NCBI GenBank assembly: GCA_019417975.1
Contig: DYCT01000008.1
Location: 1-16,548, forward strand
Direction of reading: 5' to 3'
Length of the DNA: 16,548 nucleotides
DNA from: Bacteroides sp.
GTDB lineage: Bacteria > Bacteroidota > Bacteroidia > Bacteroidales > Bacteroidaceae
The position numbers and the translations under genes are program-made. The notes beneath the pieces are model-generated. The model made no database searches. It was not told the origin of the DNA and was given only the letters and a program-made list of their open reading frames with translations. This document shows, piece after piece, positions 8,401 through 13,918 of this stretch (position 1 is the first letter of the stretch; the number at the start of each line of letters is the position of its first letter).

Positions 8401-9546
8401 GAGGATGACAGCGACTATACGCATCCGGGTACCGACTCTCAGTTTATCAGTGGTTCCTTTATCTTCGATACCAATCACCATACAGCTACTTGGTGGGGCG
8501 GATTTGGTATTTCCAATCAGACTTCTGTAGAGTTTGCAGGTTTGAAAGACCAATACAAATCGGCAGTGGGTCATGGACACAATTCGACCAACTATGGTAT
8601 TGCATTTGCTCCGGAATTCGGATCTACATATGCGATAGAAGTTAGCAACAATCGTGTTGAAGGCGATACTGTTCCCGGATTCTATATAACAAACTCGGCA
8701 TATACAGTTGATGCGATTGTGAACGGAGACGGTATGTCGAAACCGGCTACAGGATTCGGACAAGGCGACTACCTGAAACTGATTATCAATGCAGAGAAAT
8801 CTGATGGCTCGACCGTATCTATGGATTACTACTTGGCAGACTATCGCTCGGACAACACCCTCGACCATTTCTATTTGGATACTTGGCAATGGGTAGACTT
8901 GCGCAGTCTTGGTAAGGTGAAGAACTTTAAGTTTGCATTCGAAGGAACCAAGAGAAATGCTTACGGACTTACCACTCCGACTTATTTCTGTCTTGATGAT
9001 TTCGGTGGTGCAAGAGAAATTGCCGATGCAGAGGAACAACATATCGGAACTTCTTTGACAAAATCGATTAATCTTAGCACACTGTTTACTGTTGAAAATG
9101 ACGGCTCGACTGTGGAATATGCAATCACTGACAGTTGCGACAATACGATAGCAACAGCTGCCATCAACGAGGACAAGTTGGAACTTGTTGGTGTGAAAGA
9201 CCAGGAAAGCAGTCATGTTATCGTCAGTGCTAAGCAGAAAGGTAAGATTCAGTTTATGCGTATTCCGTTTAGCATCAATGAAGATGCCGTATCGATTGAA
9301 ACAGCTCCGATGGCAGAGGTGAAGGTATTCCCAATCCCGGCTGTTGACTGGTTGAATATCCGTACGGATATGGACGAATATGCGATTGAAATCATGAACG
9401 CTGCTGGTTTTTGTGTTTTCAGAACCGAAGGAAACAACGGAAACACCAAAGTGTCTGTTGCTAACTTACCGGAAGGCGTTTACTTCCTCAATTTGCATAA
9501 TGATAGCTCGAACATAACCAAACGATTCGTAAAGGTTGTTCATTGA
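2488..9546 (+). CDS. giant secreted surface protein: CUB/BNR_assoc_N repeats, beta-helix, DUF4465, T9SS type A sorting domain
   Basis: The protein is 2352 aa. The start at ATG 2488 (alternative ATG 2494) is chosen because it opens a clear signal peptide (MLMKQKSRFLMLVMLFF..., AYA before Q28). Domains in order: four alternating CUB-like domains (about 29-185, 333-461, 612-746, 899-1028; shared FYD.GG..G...NF.G..TF and SADG.LTV.F...GW.A.V patterns) and BNR_assoc_N-like domains (about 195-330, 463-610, 750-896, 1030-1175; YYTGRSNKFSS, EGDNYFWVTYDI); a pectinesterase-like right-handed beta-helix (about 1178-1630; YTTIQSAINAI, GVYNEVVKVP); a fibronectin-like domain (1638-1738); a jelly-roll-like domain (1741-1868); an Ig/PKD-like domain (1871-1948); DUF4465 (1951-2174; TFEDNY, WWGGFGISNQTS, TTPTYFCLDDFGG); a linker; and a Por_Secre_tail (2274-2352; VFPIPAVDWLNI, PEGVYFLNL, KRFVKVVH). 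Likely exported by Sec, then type IX secretion, to the cell surface. A cobalamin riboswitch upstream and a terminator downstream make it a monocistronic B12-regulated gene. Inferred role: capture of cobamide or a cobamide-bearing ligand. No enzyme activity can be assigned. Confidence 0.88.
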   Translation: MLMKQKSRFLMLVMLFFTLWGTMGAYAQTMKEVLMPRWGKQVVTVSEEMLFYDYMGTKGFASMNSFNTLATIVFKPAEPGTAIQIVFDTFDLCSDFGSYFGFANVYNGEVDPNNEFVYPETTDGVTSNSKLPDGDILEKLDGEYTDKTFVSTAPDGSLSVGCIFRYAKKCDGWVAHVKTIKVSDMSIAAAGGDNTKVLAAPTAKKGVAFAGLYVDASGILNPLNLTEVSFTLPVNEGVVEPSQLKLYSGLQEEFKIEKPLAATVSNEGSIYKFTLAEPLKDGRNAFTIAGDILPEAAFEAKVKVDVAGIKTSESADDFAGFVKAQPVDIALPYMVLMQPGATSYTVGDNQVMFFDDGGKDGKISENFVGKTTFKPETPGMKVMIDFKSVNLFESSNKNEILNVYNGAEAKPENLICRIHNNAPERVRSTAADGALTVSLTCDTGYPKDGFEAVVSQFTPSAMTVEAITATQESDKKACAGDTDVPVLSFNIRTADTEPALLASQFKLTTNVTFEQVSKAAIYYTGRSNKFSSAKKVGGVAVTADAYTIDALEPVSLLEGDNYFWVTYDIASTVLNGQKADAALQSVTLSGKETAVENGNPAGELTIENTVVSKVGTVEKTVYGTWKFTSEKNPSSSYNGYNPVNGEQVTTFIPGTEGMIIELDIQSFALYYTNSSYGAKAKFEVYSGKGTSGELLWSLTSIDDKGKGPGRILRSKSADGALTVVFNAKTTSSSYTDKGWTAEVREYKSKPMTVNSVTASQLVEGTVKIGSKDKEIIGFNIKTEGDLDAPKVSEVTINLKGAQTAIENAYLYYSGAKTDKNQGAKVATTAIVSTETSVTFKPEEPIRLDEGDNHFIVTYDISDDASVDTQIDAALVSVKTDVQTLTPEENQGDPEGFGTIKNLFLLQSGNNGEILIGDNSLMFYDVGGPDGKTPKNFEGTVTFAPKDEGKVIKMIFKQWKPNGNYDAMFIYYGGAVAKKEDVKYQSQGTLPADVVSKSADGKLTVKFKSPSYSYASDGWEIEVCQYELIPLSVSEVTATAVAPEQVMRGMTDVAMLDIAITVVGDKNELDLSAIELSTEETPDAYLAGVAAFTTGVETTFTPVDKVMEVTAAPYTTLQGSYKITAAGTYHFWLTYNVSSTAELLKNIKMSLAKVTVSGSDFNPAQQVVAETTVQKGFSGTLTVGEGCEYTTIQSAINAIKGGIDGAVIINIKKGVYNEVVKVPEIPGASAVNTITLQSESGNRDDVVIYDNYYIEPPYSDDKMNEEYGVFTFDGVDYFTLKGVTVTTTDLNYPSVIHYRNQSRHTTVDNCRIYTERSESASSNADIRLINQYAKNIANCNNDYPTIKNCLIEGGYIGVVIQGTSFVKLPKQKGAVIENNTFRNQGSKAFYSASKERDMVMRNNVIENTTTTKSGFYGVDVETSENFVFEGNSVYLATEKDATAVNIRGIAGTADKPGRIINNEVAVVCKDKTSAGIKLSSASSNVDIANNTVLMSGSETTSAYGVALWLNNTTTNVTVVNNILVNTEGGFVYRFYKDDCIEGVTFSNNAVYTNGENFAKSNPTTFATFEEWTAKSQEKDSYNEVTTFYTSTILSPIMAGNLQNGLPLDYVKTDKDGVARDASKPTIGAYEFNTSEEAPAYAEGYPMFGGISNSSAVAELKTTLNARVFTLVRKASEPAPEYNEVIESTEAIELRKGKVYSLKLTDLSRQTDYKLYSVLMSLNGIDSDVLVSDVFTTTFDPTQVSTFEDVEITDDGFADGTASFANFTIETVDDAVVGGEKVAKVGNGATVKLTNTDAGLILTGFFMKSDSPVTLNVFDAEKVKNVYTLSATENEWLFINLKDKGYVTTIEFETTGNTFIDNFSGEPLPLAVQASSEEVSVAAGENAVFSVTATGGVVPFSYAWTDAMTTVVATTAECTIEQPNHSGIYDVTVTDAWGNVQTARVTVIVAGTLHAATFEDNYLAPESYYNGLGEDDSDYTHPGTDSQFISGSFIFDTNHHTATWWGGFGISNQTSVEFAGLKDQYKSAVGHGHNSTNYGIAFAPEFGSTYAIEVSNNRVEGDTVPGFYITNSAYTVDAIVNGDGMSKPATGFGQGDYLKLIINAEKSDGSTVSMDYYLADYRSDNTLDHFYLDTWQWVDLRSLGKVKNFKFAFEGTKRNAYGLTTPTYFCLDDFGGAREIADAEEQHIGTSLTKSINLSTLFTVENDGSTVEYAITDSCDNTIATAAINEDKLELVGVKDQESSHVIVSAKQKGKIQFMRIPFSINEDAVSIETAPMAEVKVFPIPAVDWLNIRTDMDEYAIEIMNAAGFCVFRTEGNNGNTKVSVANLPEGVYFLNLHNDSSNITKRFVKVVH
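2572..6010 (+). repeat. four protein-level tandem units (CUB-like + BNR_assoc_N-like)
   Basis: Within the giant gene the region encodes four consecutive units of about 280-300 residues, beginning near 2572, 3484, 4321 and 5182. The junction from the CUB-like to the BNR-like half repeats recognisably: DGFEAVVSQFTPSAMTVEAI, KGWTAEVREYKSKPMTVNSV, DGWEIEVCQYELIPLSVSEV. Unit 1 is the most divergent, especially its second half. The similarity is at protein level, with no long identical DNA, which indicates old duplications. Confidence 0.75.
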
Positions 9547-9568
9547 TAAAAGTTTTTATTGAATTGTG

Positions 9569-9607
9569 AAGAAAGGTGCTGCCGTGAGGTGGCACCTTTC
9601 TTTATAT
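9569..9607 (+). terminator. intrinsic terminator of the giant gene
   Basis: AAGAAAGGTGC (9569-9579) pairs perfectly with GCACCTTTCTT (9592-9602). The stem continues inward through TGCC/GGTG to a GTGA tetraloop, for about 15 bp in all. A TTTAT tail follows. It begins 23 bases after the TGA stop of the giant gene. Confidence 0.88.
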
Positions 9608-9712
9608 ATAGGTGTAAAATGTCTTTGGGAAAGAATAAACCGGGATGGGGATGGAGAAGTCTGGTTCGTTACGGAAAATAGTTGAATATAATGGAAAAAA
9701 AAGCTGGAAATT

Positions 9713-9742
9713 TTTGTGTTATATAACAAAATACTATATTTG
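9713..9742 (+). promoter_or_regulatory. Bacteroidetes promoter for the coiled-coil/zapA/rny genes
   Basis: TTTG at 9713-9716 (-33 box) and TATATTTG at 9735-9742 (-7 box, consensus TAnnTTTG) are separated by 18 bases. This arrangement is typical of the Bacteroidetes primary sigma factor. Transcription would start near 9749, giving a leader of about a dozen bases before the ATG at 9762. That supports 9762 over any upstream start for the following gene. Confidence 0.7.
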
Positions 9743-9761
9743 TGTACAATTTTGGTATAAG

Positions 9762-10055
9762 ATGACTGAAGAGGAAAGAAAGTTGTTGGGTAGCTTTGAA
9801 GGAAAGATGCAGCATTTGATGTATTTGTATCGTAATCTGAAAAAGGAAAACCAACGTCTTGTTCAGCTTTTAGCTGAGAAAGAGAAGGAAATCTTGAAAG
9901 TTCAGGACGAGTGTCTTGTGTTGAAAGACAACTATACCAATTTAAAACAGGCAAGGATAATTAGTGCCAATGACAATGAATTGAAAGATACAAGGCAACG
10001 GTTATCCAGATTGGTGCGCGAAGTCGATAAATGCATCGCTTTATTGAATGAATGA
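9762..10055 (+). CDS. small coiled-coil protein upstream of zapA
   Basis: A 97-aa, highly charged protein starting MTEEERKLLGSFEGKMQHLM. Residues about 10-65 form a probable coiled coil (YLYRNLKKENQRLVQLLAEK and onward), followed by a conserved-looking tail (NYTNLKQARIISANDN, RLSRLVREVDKCIALLNE). I recognise this as the small protein that commonly precedes zapA in Bacteroides-type genomes; it has no established name that I know. Its stop codon overlaps the first possible zapA start by 8 bases, so the two are translationally linked. A division-related role as a ZapA/ZapB-like partner is inference from position and coiled-coil content only. The frame is open upstream to 9645, but the promoter at 9713-9742 lies inside that stretch. 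Confidence 0.82.
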   Translation: MTEEERKLLGSFEGKMQHLMYLYRNLKKENQRLVQLLAEKEKEILKVQDECLVLKDNYTNLKQARIISANDNELKDTRQRLSRLVREVDKCIALLNE

Positions 10056-10368
10056 TAATAAAAGATGTATGGACGATATAAAGAGAAGAACGATATTAAC
10101 GATTGCCGATTTTGAGTTTCCTTATTGGGTGACGCTTGGAGGGAAAGAAGAGGAACTGACAAGAGAGGCTGTTCGGTTGGTGAATAATAGTTTGAGTACG
10201 TATCAGACTACTTTCCCAAACCTTACAAAAGAGAAGTACTTGGCGATGATAGCCTATGACTTCTGTTTCAAATGGTTGGAAGGGAAAGACAGAAATGATA
10301 TAAAGCCTTTTATAGATAAACTTGAAGAGTTTAATAAAACATTGGACGAGTTTATGTGTGAAGAGTGA
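10048..10368 (+). CDS. zapA: cell division protein ZapA
   Basis: A 106-aa protein of the ZapA family, which binds FtsZ and promotes Z-ring bundling in the cytoplasm. The N-terminal globular part carries the family pattern (RTILTIADFEFPYWVTLGGK, then EEELTREAVRLVNN). The middle (KEKYLAMIAYDFCFKWLEGK) and the C-terminal helix fit the dimerising helix. ATG 10048 overlaps the preceding gene by 8 bases. ATG 10069 (MDDIKRRTILTIADF) gives 99 aa, closer to typical Bacteroidetes ZapA N-termini, and has an A-rich upstream stretch; either start is possible. A strong hairpin and rny follow. Confidence 0.87.
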   Translation: MNDNKRCMDDIKRRTILTIADFEFPYWVTLGGKEEELTREAVRLVNNSLSTYQTTFPNLTKEKYLAMIAYDFCFKWLEGKDRNDIKPFIDKLEEFNKTLDEFMCEE

Positions 10369-10396
10369 CTATAAGAACTGTGAAAAAGACAATTTC

Positions 10397-10448
10397 GCGC
10401 ACTATTTTATCTTTTGGGTAAGCCCGAGAGGAAAGTAGTGCGCTTTTT
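10397..10448 (+). terminator. strong hairpin with T-run between zapA and rny
   Basis: GCGCACTA (10397-10404) pairs perfectly with TAGTGCGC (10436-10443). The stem is extended by T/A and G-T pairs and by an inner CTTTTGGG/CCCGAGAG stem with a TAAG loop. TTTTT follows directly (10444-10448). It has the form of an intrinsic terminator but lies only 22 bases before the rny ATG. No good -33/-7 promoter pair lies after it (TAAATTTA at 10457-10464 is one base off the -7 consensus). It may thus act as a partial terminator or attenuator setting rny dosage, or as a processing or stabilising hairpin. Confidence 0.75.
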
Positions 10449-10470
10449 ATTTATATTAAATTTAGTTACA

Positions 10471-12012
10471 ATGAGTTTGACATTGAGTATAGTAGTATCA
10501 ATTGCTTGTCTGCTTGTAGGGGCGTTGGCTGCCACTTTTGTTTTCAGGTATTTGCTGAAATCGAAGCGTGAAGCTATCCTGAAAGAGGCAGAGGCAGAGG
10601 CAGAAGTGATTAAGAAAAACAAATTGCTGGAAGTAAAAGAAAAGTTCTTGAACAAGAAAGCTGATTTGGAAAAAGAAGTGGCTGTGCGGAATCAGAAGAT
10701 TCAGCAGGCAGAAAATAAGTTGAAGCAACGCGAAATATTCTTGTCGCAAAAGCAAGAAGAAGTGCAGCGGAAACGTGCAGAAGTGGAATCGTTCAAGGAG
10801 AATCTGGATATGCAACTATCGGTTGTGGAAAAGAGAAAAGACGAATTGGAAAAGTTGCAGATGCAGGAACGTGAGAAACTGGAAGCTATCTCAGGCCTTT
10901 CGGCAGAGGAAGCTAAAGAACGCTTGGTGGAGTCTTTGAAAGAAGAAGCCAAAGCACAAGCCGCTTTGTATATCAATGATATCATAGATGATGCCAAACT
11001 GACTGCCAACAAAGAGGCTAAGAAGATTGTAATACAGTCTATCCAACGAGTGGCTACTGAAACGGCTATTGAAAATTCGGTTACGGTATTCCATATCGAA
11101 TCGGACGAAATAAAAGGACGCATCATCGGTCGTGAAGGACGTAATATTCGTGCATTGGAAGCTGCTACCGGAGTGGAAATCGTGGTGGACGATACACCCG
11201 AAGCAATTGTGCTTTCTGCATTTGACCCTGTTCGCCGTGAGATTGCTCGCCTGGCGCTTCATCAACTTGTTACCGATGGACGTATTCATCCGGCTCGTAT
11301 TGAAGAAGTGGTAGCAAAGGTGCGCAAGCAAGTGGAAGAGGAAATTATCGAGACCGGTAAACGTACGACGATTGACTTGGGCGTTCATGGATTGCATCCG
11401 GAACTTATCCGTATCATCGGTAAGATGAAATATCGTTCGAGCTACGGACAGAACTTGTTGCAGCACGCACGCGAAACAGCTAACTTGTGTGCGGTGATGG
11501 CTTCGGAGCTTGGCTTGAACCCGAAAAAAGCAAAACGTGCCGGATTGTTGCATGATATAGGTAAGGTGCCCGATGAAGAACCGGAATTGCCACACGCAGT
11601 ACTGGGTATGAAACTGGCTGAGAAGTATAAGGAAAAACCGGATATTTGCAATGCTATCGGTGCACACCACGATGAGGTTGAGATGACCAGCCTTTTGGCT
11701 CCTATCGTACAGGTCTGCGATGCTATTTCTGGTGCTCGTCCGGGTGCTCGTCGTGAAATCGTTGAGGCTTACATTAAGCGTTTGAATGATTTGGAACAAT
11801 TGGCTATGTCTTATCCGGGCGTGACAAAGACTTATGCTATCCAAGCCGGTCGTGAGTTGCGCGTAATCGTCGGTGCTGATAAGATTGACGATAAGCAGAC
11901 TGAAAACCTGTCGGCAGAAATAGCGAAGAAAATTCAGGATGAAATGACTTATCCGGGTCAGGTTAAGATTACAGTGATTCGTGAAACTCGCGCTGTAAGC
12001 TTTGCCAAGTAA
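10471..12012 (+). CDS. rny: ribonuclease Y
   Basis: A 513-aa membrane-anchored endoribonuclease (RNase Y / YmdA family) that initiates mRNA decay. An N-terminal transmembrane helix (about 3-26) is followed by a long charged coiled coil (about 30-195). The KH RNA-binding domain comes next, with the GREG loop at 220-223 (RIIGREGRNIRALEAATGVE). The HD phosphohydrolase domain follows, with H332 (LLQHARETA), the H361-D362 pair (LLHDIGK) and H399-H400 (GAHHDEVEM), then the C-terminal domain. ATG 10471 is chosen over the upstream open frame from 10414 because it starts directly at the membrane anchor and the upstream part is occupied by the hairpin. Length matches the family (about 510-520 aa). All key residues are present. 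Confidence 0.96.
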   Translation: MSLTLSIVVSIACLLVGALAATFVFRYLLKSKREAILKEAEAEAEVIKKNKLLEVKEKFLNKKADLEKEVAVRNQKIQQAENKLKQREIFLSQKQEEVQRKRAEVESFKENLDMQLSVVEKRKDELEKLQMQEREKLEAISGLSAEEAKERLVESLKEEAKAQAALYINDIIDDAKLTANKEAKKIVIQSIQRVATETAIENSVTVFHIESDEIKGRIIGREGRNIRALEAATGVEIVVDDTPEAIVLSAFDPVRREIARLALHQLVTDGRIHPARIEEVVAKVRKQVEEEIIETGKRTTIDLGVHGLHPELIRIIGKMKYRSSYGQNLLQHARETANLCAVMASELGLNPKKAKRAGLLHDIGKVPDEEPELPHAVLGMKLAEKYKEKPDICNAIGAHHDEVEMTSLLAPIVQVCDAISGARPGARREIVEAYIKRLNDLEQLAMSYPGVTKTYAIQAGRELRVIVGADKIDDKQTENLSAEIAKKIQDEMTYPGQVKITVIRETRAVSFAK

Positions 12013-12040
12013 TTCGAGTTATCGGGATTGAAATATAAGA

Positions 12041-12087
12041 AAGAGGGGTGTATCAAGAGTCTTACGACTTGTTGATATGCCCCTCTT
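12041..12087 (+). terminator. hairpin after rny, probable (bidirectional) terminator
   Basis: AAGAGGGG (12041-12048) pairs with CCCCTCTT (12080-12087). The stem continues through G-T wobbles and TATCAA/TTGATA to a short loop at CTTAC. It lies 29 bases after the rny stop. There is no T-run on the plus strand beyond TTCCT, so termination strength is uncertain. The GTATCAA core recurs in the next hairpin. Confidence 0.6.
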
Positions 12088-12158
12088 CCTATGAAGGTAT
12101 GCCTGTAATAAAATGACTACTCTAAGATGTAGCAGTTGGGCAGTCCTAACATTTGAAA

Positions 12159-12203
12159 GGGTTGTATCAAACTCTGTTTTTAAGTAGTGATACGACCACT
12201 CTT
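12159..12203. terminator. second GTATCAA-type hairpin in the convergent region
   Basis: GGTTGTATCA (12159-12168) pairs with TGATACGACC (12188-12197), 10 bp with one G-T pair, around an 18-base loop. An outer AAAG/CTTT pairing and CTCTTTT follow. It resembles a degenerate relative of the hairpin at 12041-12087, and together they separate rny from the converging apbE operon. Apart from these two hairpins, I see nothing in 12013-12300. Confidence 0.4.
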
Positions 12204-12300
12204 TTAGGGCATTTTTGCTTCATGTTAAAAGTTCGTCTTCTCAAAAAATGAGTTTAGATACGTCCTCATACCTTTATGTAGATACTGCTGATGACGGGCG

Positions 12301-13314
12301 TTAGGGTTTTAGAATACGGCTTTTCATGCCTTCGGTCGACCAAGTTTGCAAGCGACCCTCATCGTCTGTATAGATGAAATAAGCATCTAAGTCGGCTTGC
12401 GATTCGACCAACTTTTTCGCTTTTTCCAAGCCCATTACCATGAAAGAAGTGGCATACGCATCGGCTGTCATGCAGTCGGGGGCCAATACGGTAGCCGAGA
12501 GCAGGCTGTGCTGGACAGGATAGCCAGTATGCGGATTGATGGTATGGGCATATTTCTTTCCATCCTTGTAGTAGAAGTTGCGGTAGTTGCCCGAAGTAGC
12601 CATGGCGATGTCTGACAGCTGTAAGATGGTTTGTAACTCCTGGTTTACCGCCAAAGAATCGTCTGTCGGTTTGCTGATACCAATGCTCCAAGCACTGTTT
12701 TGGGGATTTTTGCCTTTTACGACGATTTCTCCTCCTATCTCAATCATGTAGTTGGTTATGCCTTTGCGGTCTAATAGGGCAGCCACACGGTCGCATCCAT
12801 ATCCTTTGGCGATAGAACTACAGTCGAGCATTATTCTCGGGTCTTTCTTTACAATATGCCCATTTTTTAGTGCAACCAGTGTGTAGCCTATAAATTGTTT
12901 TAGACTGTCTATCTTGTTTGAATCGGGGAATGCGTTGGTCTTGAAACCGAATCCCCATGCGTTGACCAGTGGGGCAACCGTGATGTCGAAAGCCCCTTCT
13001 GTCTGTTGGGAGATTTTTTCTGCTTGTCGGAATACGGTTCGAAATAAGGTGTCGGCCTCTATTTCCTGATTCTGATTGATGGCGGTGATGACCGATTGCT
13101 TGTTGAAAGGTGAGAGTGAAGCATCTACTTTCAGCAACTCCGTTACGATTTCGGCTTTTAAGTCGTTCTTCGATTGGTATTTAATATGGTAGATGGTACC
13201 GAATATTTTTCCTTCGTTTTGCTGAAAGGGAGCTTGTCGTTGTAGAGCAAACCAAGAGCCGGCAATGAGGAAAACTAAAAATACAATTTGTGCCCAAAAC
13301 TTTTTCTTATTCAT
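12301..13314 (-). CDS. apbE: FAD:protein FMN transferase
   Basis: A 337-aa ApbE-family enzyme that covalently attaches FMN from FAD to a Thr/Ser of target flavoproteins (for example Na+-NQR or Rnf subunits), normally in the periplasm. An N-terminal hydrophobic segment (about 8-23) acts as signal or anchor; no lipobox Cys is seen. Family motifs are GTIYHIKY (39-46), SPFNKQS (68-74), FDITVAPLVNAWGFG (109-123), DCSSIAKGYGCDRV (164-177), IEIGGEIVVKG (191-201), ATSGNYRNFY (239-248), HTINPHTGYP (257-266) and the Mg2+-site region MTADAYATS (282-290). The start MNKKKFWAQ at 13314 is chosen because further extension would run into the mntP coding region. Its start lies 16 bases after the mntP stop, so it is the last gene of the minus-strand operon. 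Confidence 0.95.
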   Translation of the reverse strand: MNKKKFWAQIVFLVFLIAGSWFALQRQAPFQQNEGKIFGTIYHIKYQSKNDLKAEIVTELLKVDASLSPFNKQSVITAINQNQEIEADTLFRTVFRQAEKISQQTEGAFDITVAPLVNAWGFGFKTNAFPDSNKIDSLKQFIGYTLVALKNGHIVKKDPRIMLDCSSIAKGYGCDRVAALLDRKGITNYMIEIGGEIVVKGKNPQNSAWSIGISKPTDDSLAVNQELQTILQLSDIAMATSGNYRNFYYKDGKKYAHTINPHTGYPVQHSLLSATVLAPDCMTADAYATSFMVMGLEKAKKLVESQADLDAYFIYTDDEGRLQTWSTEGMKSRILKP

Positions 13315-13330
13315 AGTTGGATGGTATATG

Positions 13331-13906
13331 TTAGTTGAAAAATAAATGCTCGATAAGTATTTTGATGCCGATGAGTGTAAGGATGATGCCACCCCATAAC
13401 TCCATCCGCAGGTTGTATTTGCTTCCGAAATGGGTGCCGAAAACAAAGCCGGCTATCGACATGATGAAAGATACAATGCCGATGATGCCTATCGGGAGAA
13501 GAATTTGAGAAATGGAGGTCATGTCTAAAAAGGCAAAGGTGACTCCGATAGCTAAAGCATCGATACTTGTAGCGATGGATAGGGCAAGTACGACTTTGGG
13601 ATTTGAGGGATTGAATTCCTGTTTCTCTTCTTGATTCTTGAAACTTTCGATAATCATTTTACCTCCTAAGAAAGCCAGGATGACAAACGCTATCCAGTGG
13701 TCGATGTCTTGTATCTGTTGACTGAATCGACTAGCTCCTAACCAACCGATGAAGGGCATGAAGCCTTGGAAGAATCCAAAAGAGAAAGCCATGCGGGCAA
13801 TGGTGGGCCAATGGATTCTTTTTAAGAAAACACCGCTTGTTATTGATACAGCCAAGCAATCCATAGCCAAGCCGACAGCTATCAACCATACTTCAATTGT
13901 TCCCAT
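13331..13906 (-). CDS. mntP: manganese efflux pump MntP
   Basis: A 191-aa polytopic membrane protein of the MntP/YebN (DUF204) family, a putative Mn2+ exporter. Six hydrophobic helices are visible. Family Asp residues are conserved in helix 1 (GLAMDCLAVS, D16) and in the second repeat half (ATSIDALAIG, D116). The central cytoplasmic loop (FKNQEEKQEFNPSNPK) is charged. Length equals the family norm. It sits 12 bases after DUF6048 and 16 bases before apbE. No yybP-ykoY Mn2+ riboswitch was seen upstream, consistent with it lying inside an operon. Confidence 0.94.
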   Translation of the reverse strand: MGTIEVWLIAVGLAMDCLAVSITSGVFLKRIHWPTIARMAFSFGFFQGFMPFIGWLGASRFSQQIQDIDHWIAFVILAFLGGKMIIESFKNQEEKQEFNPSNPKVVLALSIATSIDALAIGVTFAFLDMTSISQILLPIGIIGIVSFIMSIAGFVFGTHFGSKYNLRMELWGGIILTLIGIKILIEHLFFN

Positions 13907-13918
13907 TACTTTTTTGTG

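Noticed and set aside
7990..9216. 408-aa open frame antisense to the giant gene
   Set aside because: Cys/Arg/Ile-rich shadow of a well-supported coding frame with clear domains; no motif of its own.
10369..10470. 6S RNA gene after zapA, as in some bacteria
   Set aside because: Only about 100 bases are available, fully explained by one terminator-like hairpin; too short for 6S RNA.
10891..11844. 317-aa open frame antisense to rny
   Set aside because: Shadow of RNase Y KH/HD coding sequence; composition is His/Phe/Ser-rich with no domain.
13315..13446. Longer apbE frame starting at 13446
   Set aside because: The extension lies inside mntP codons; the signal/anchor helix starts right after ATG 13314.
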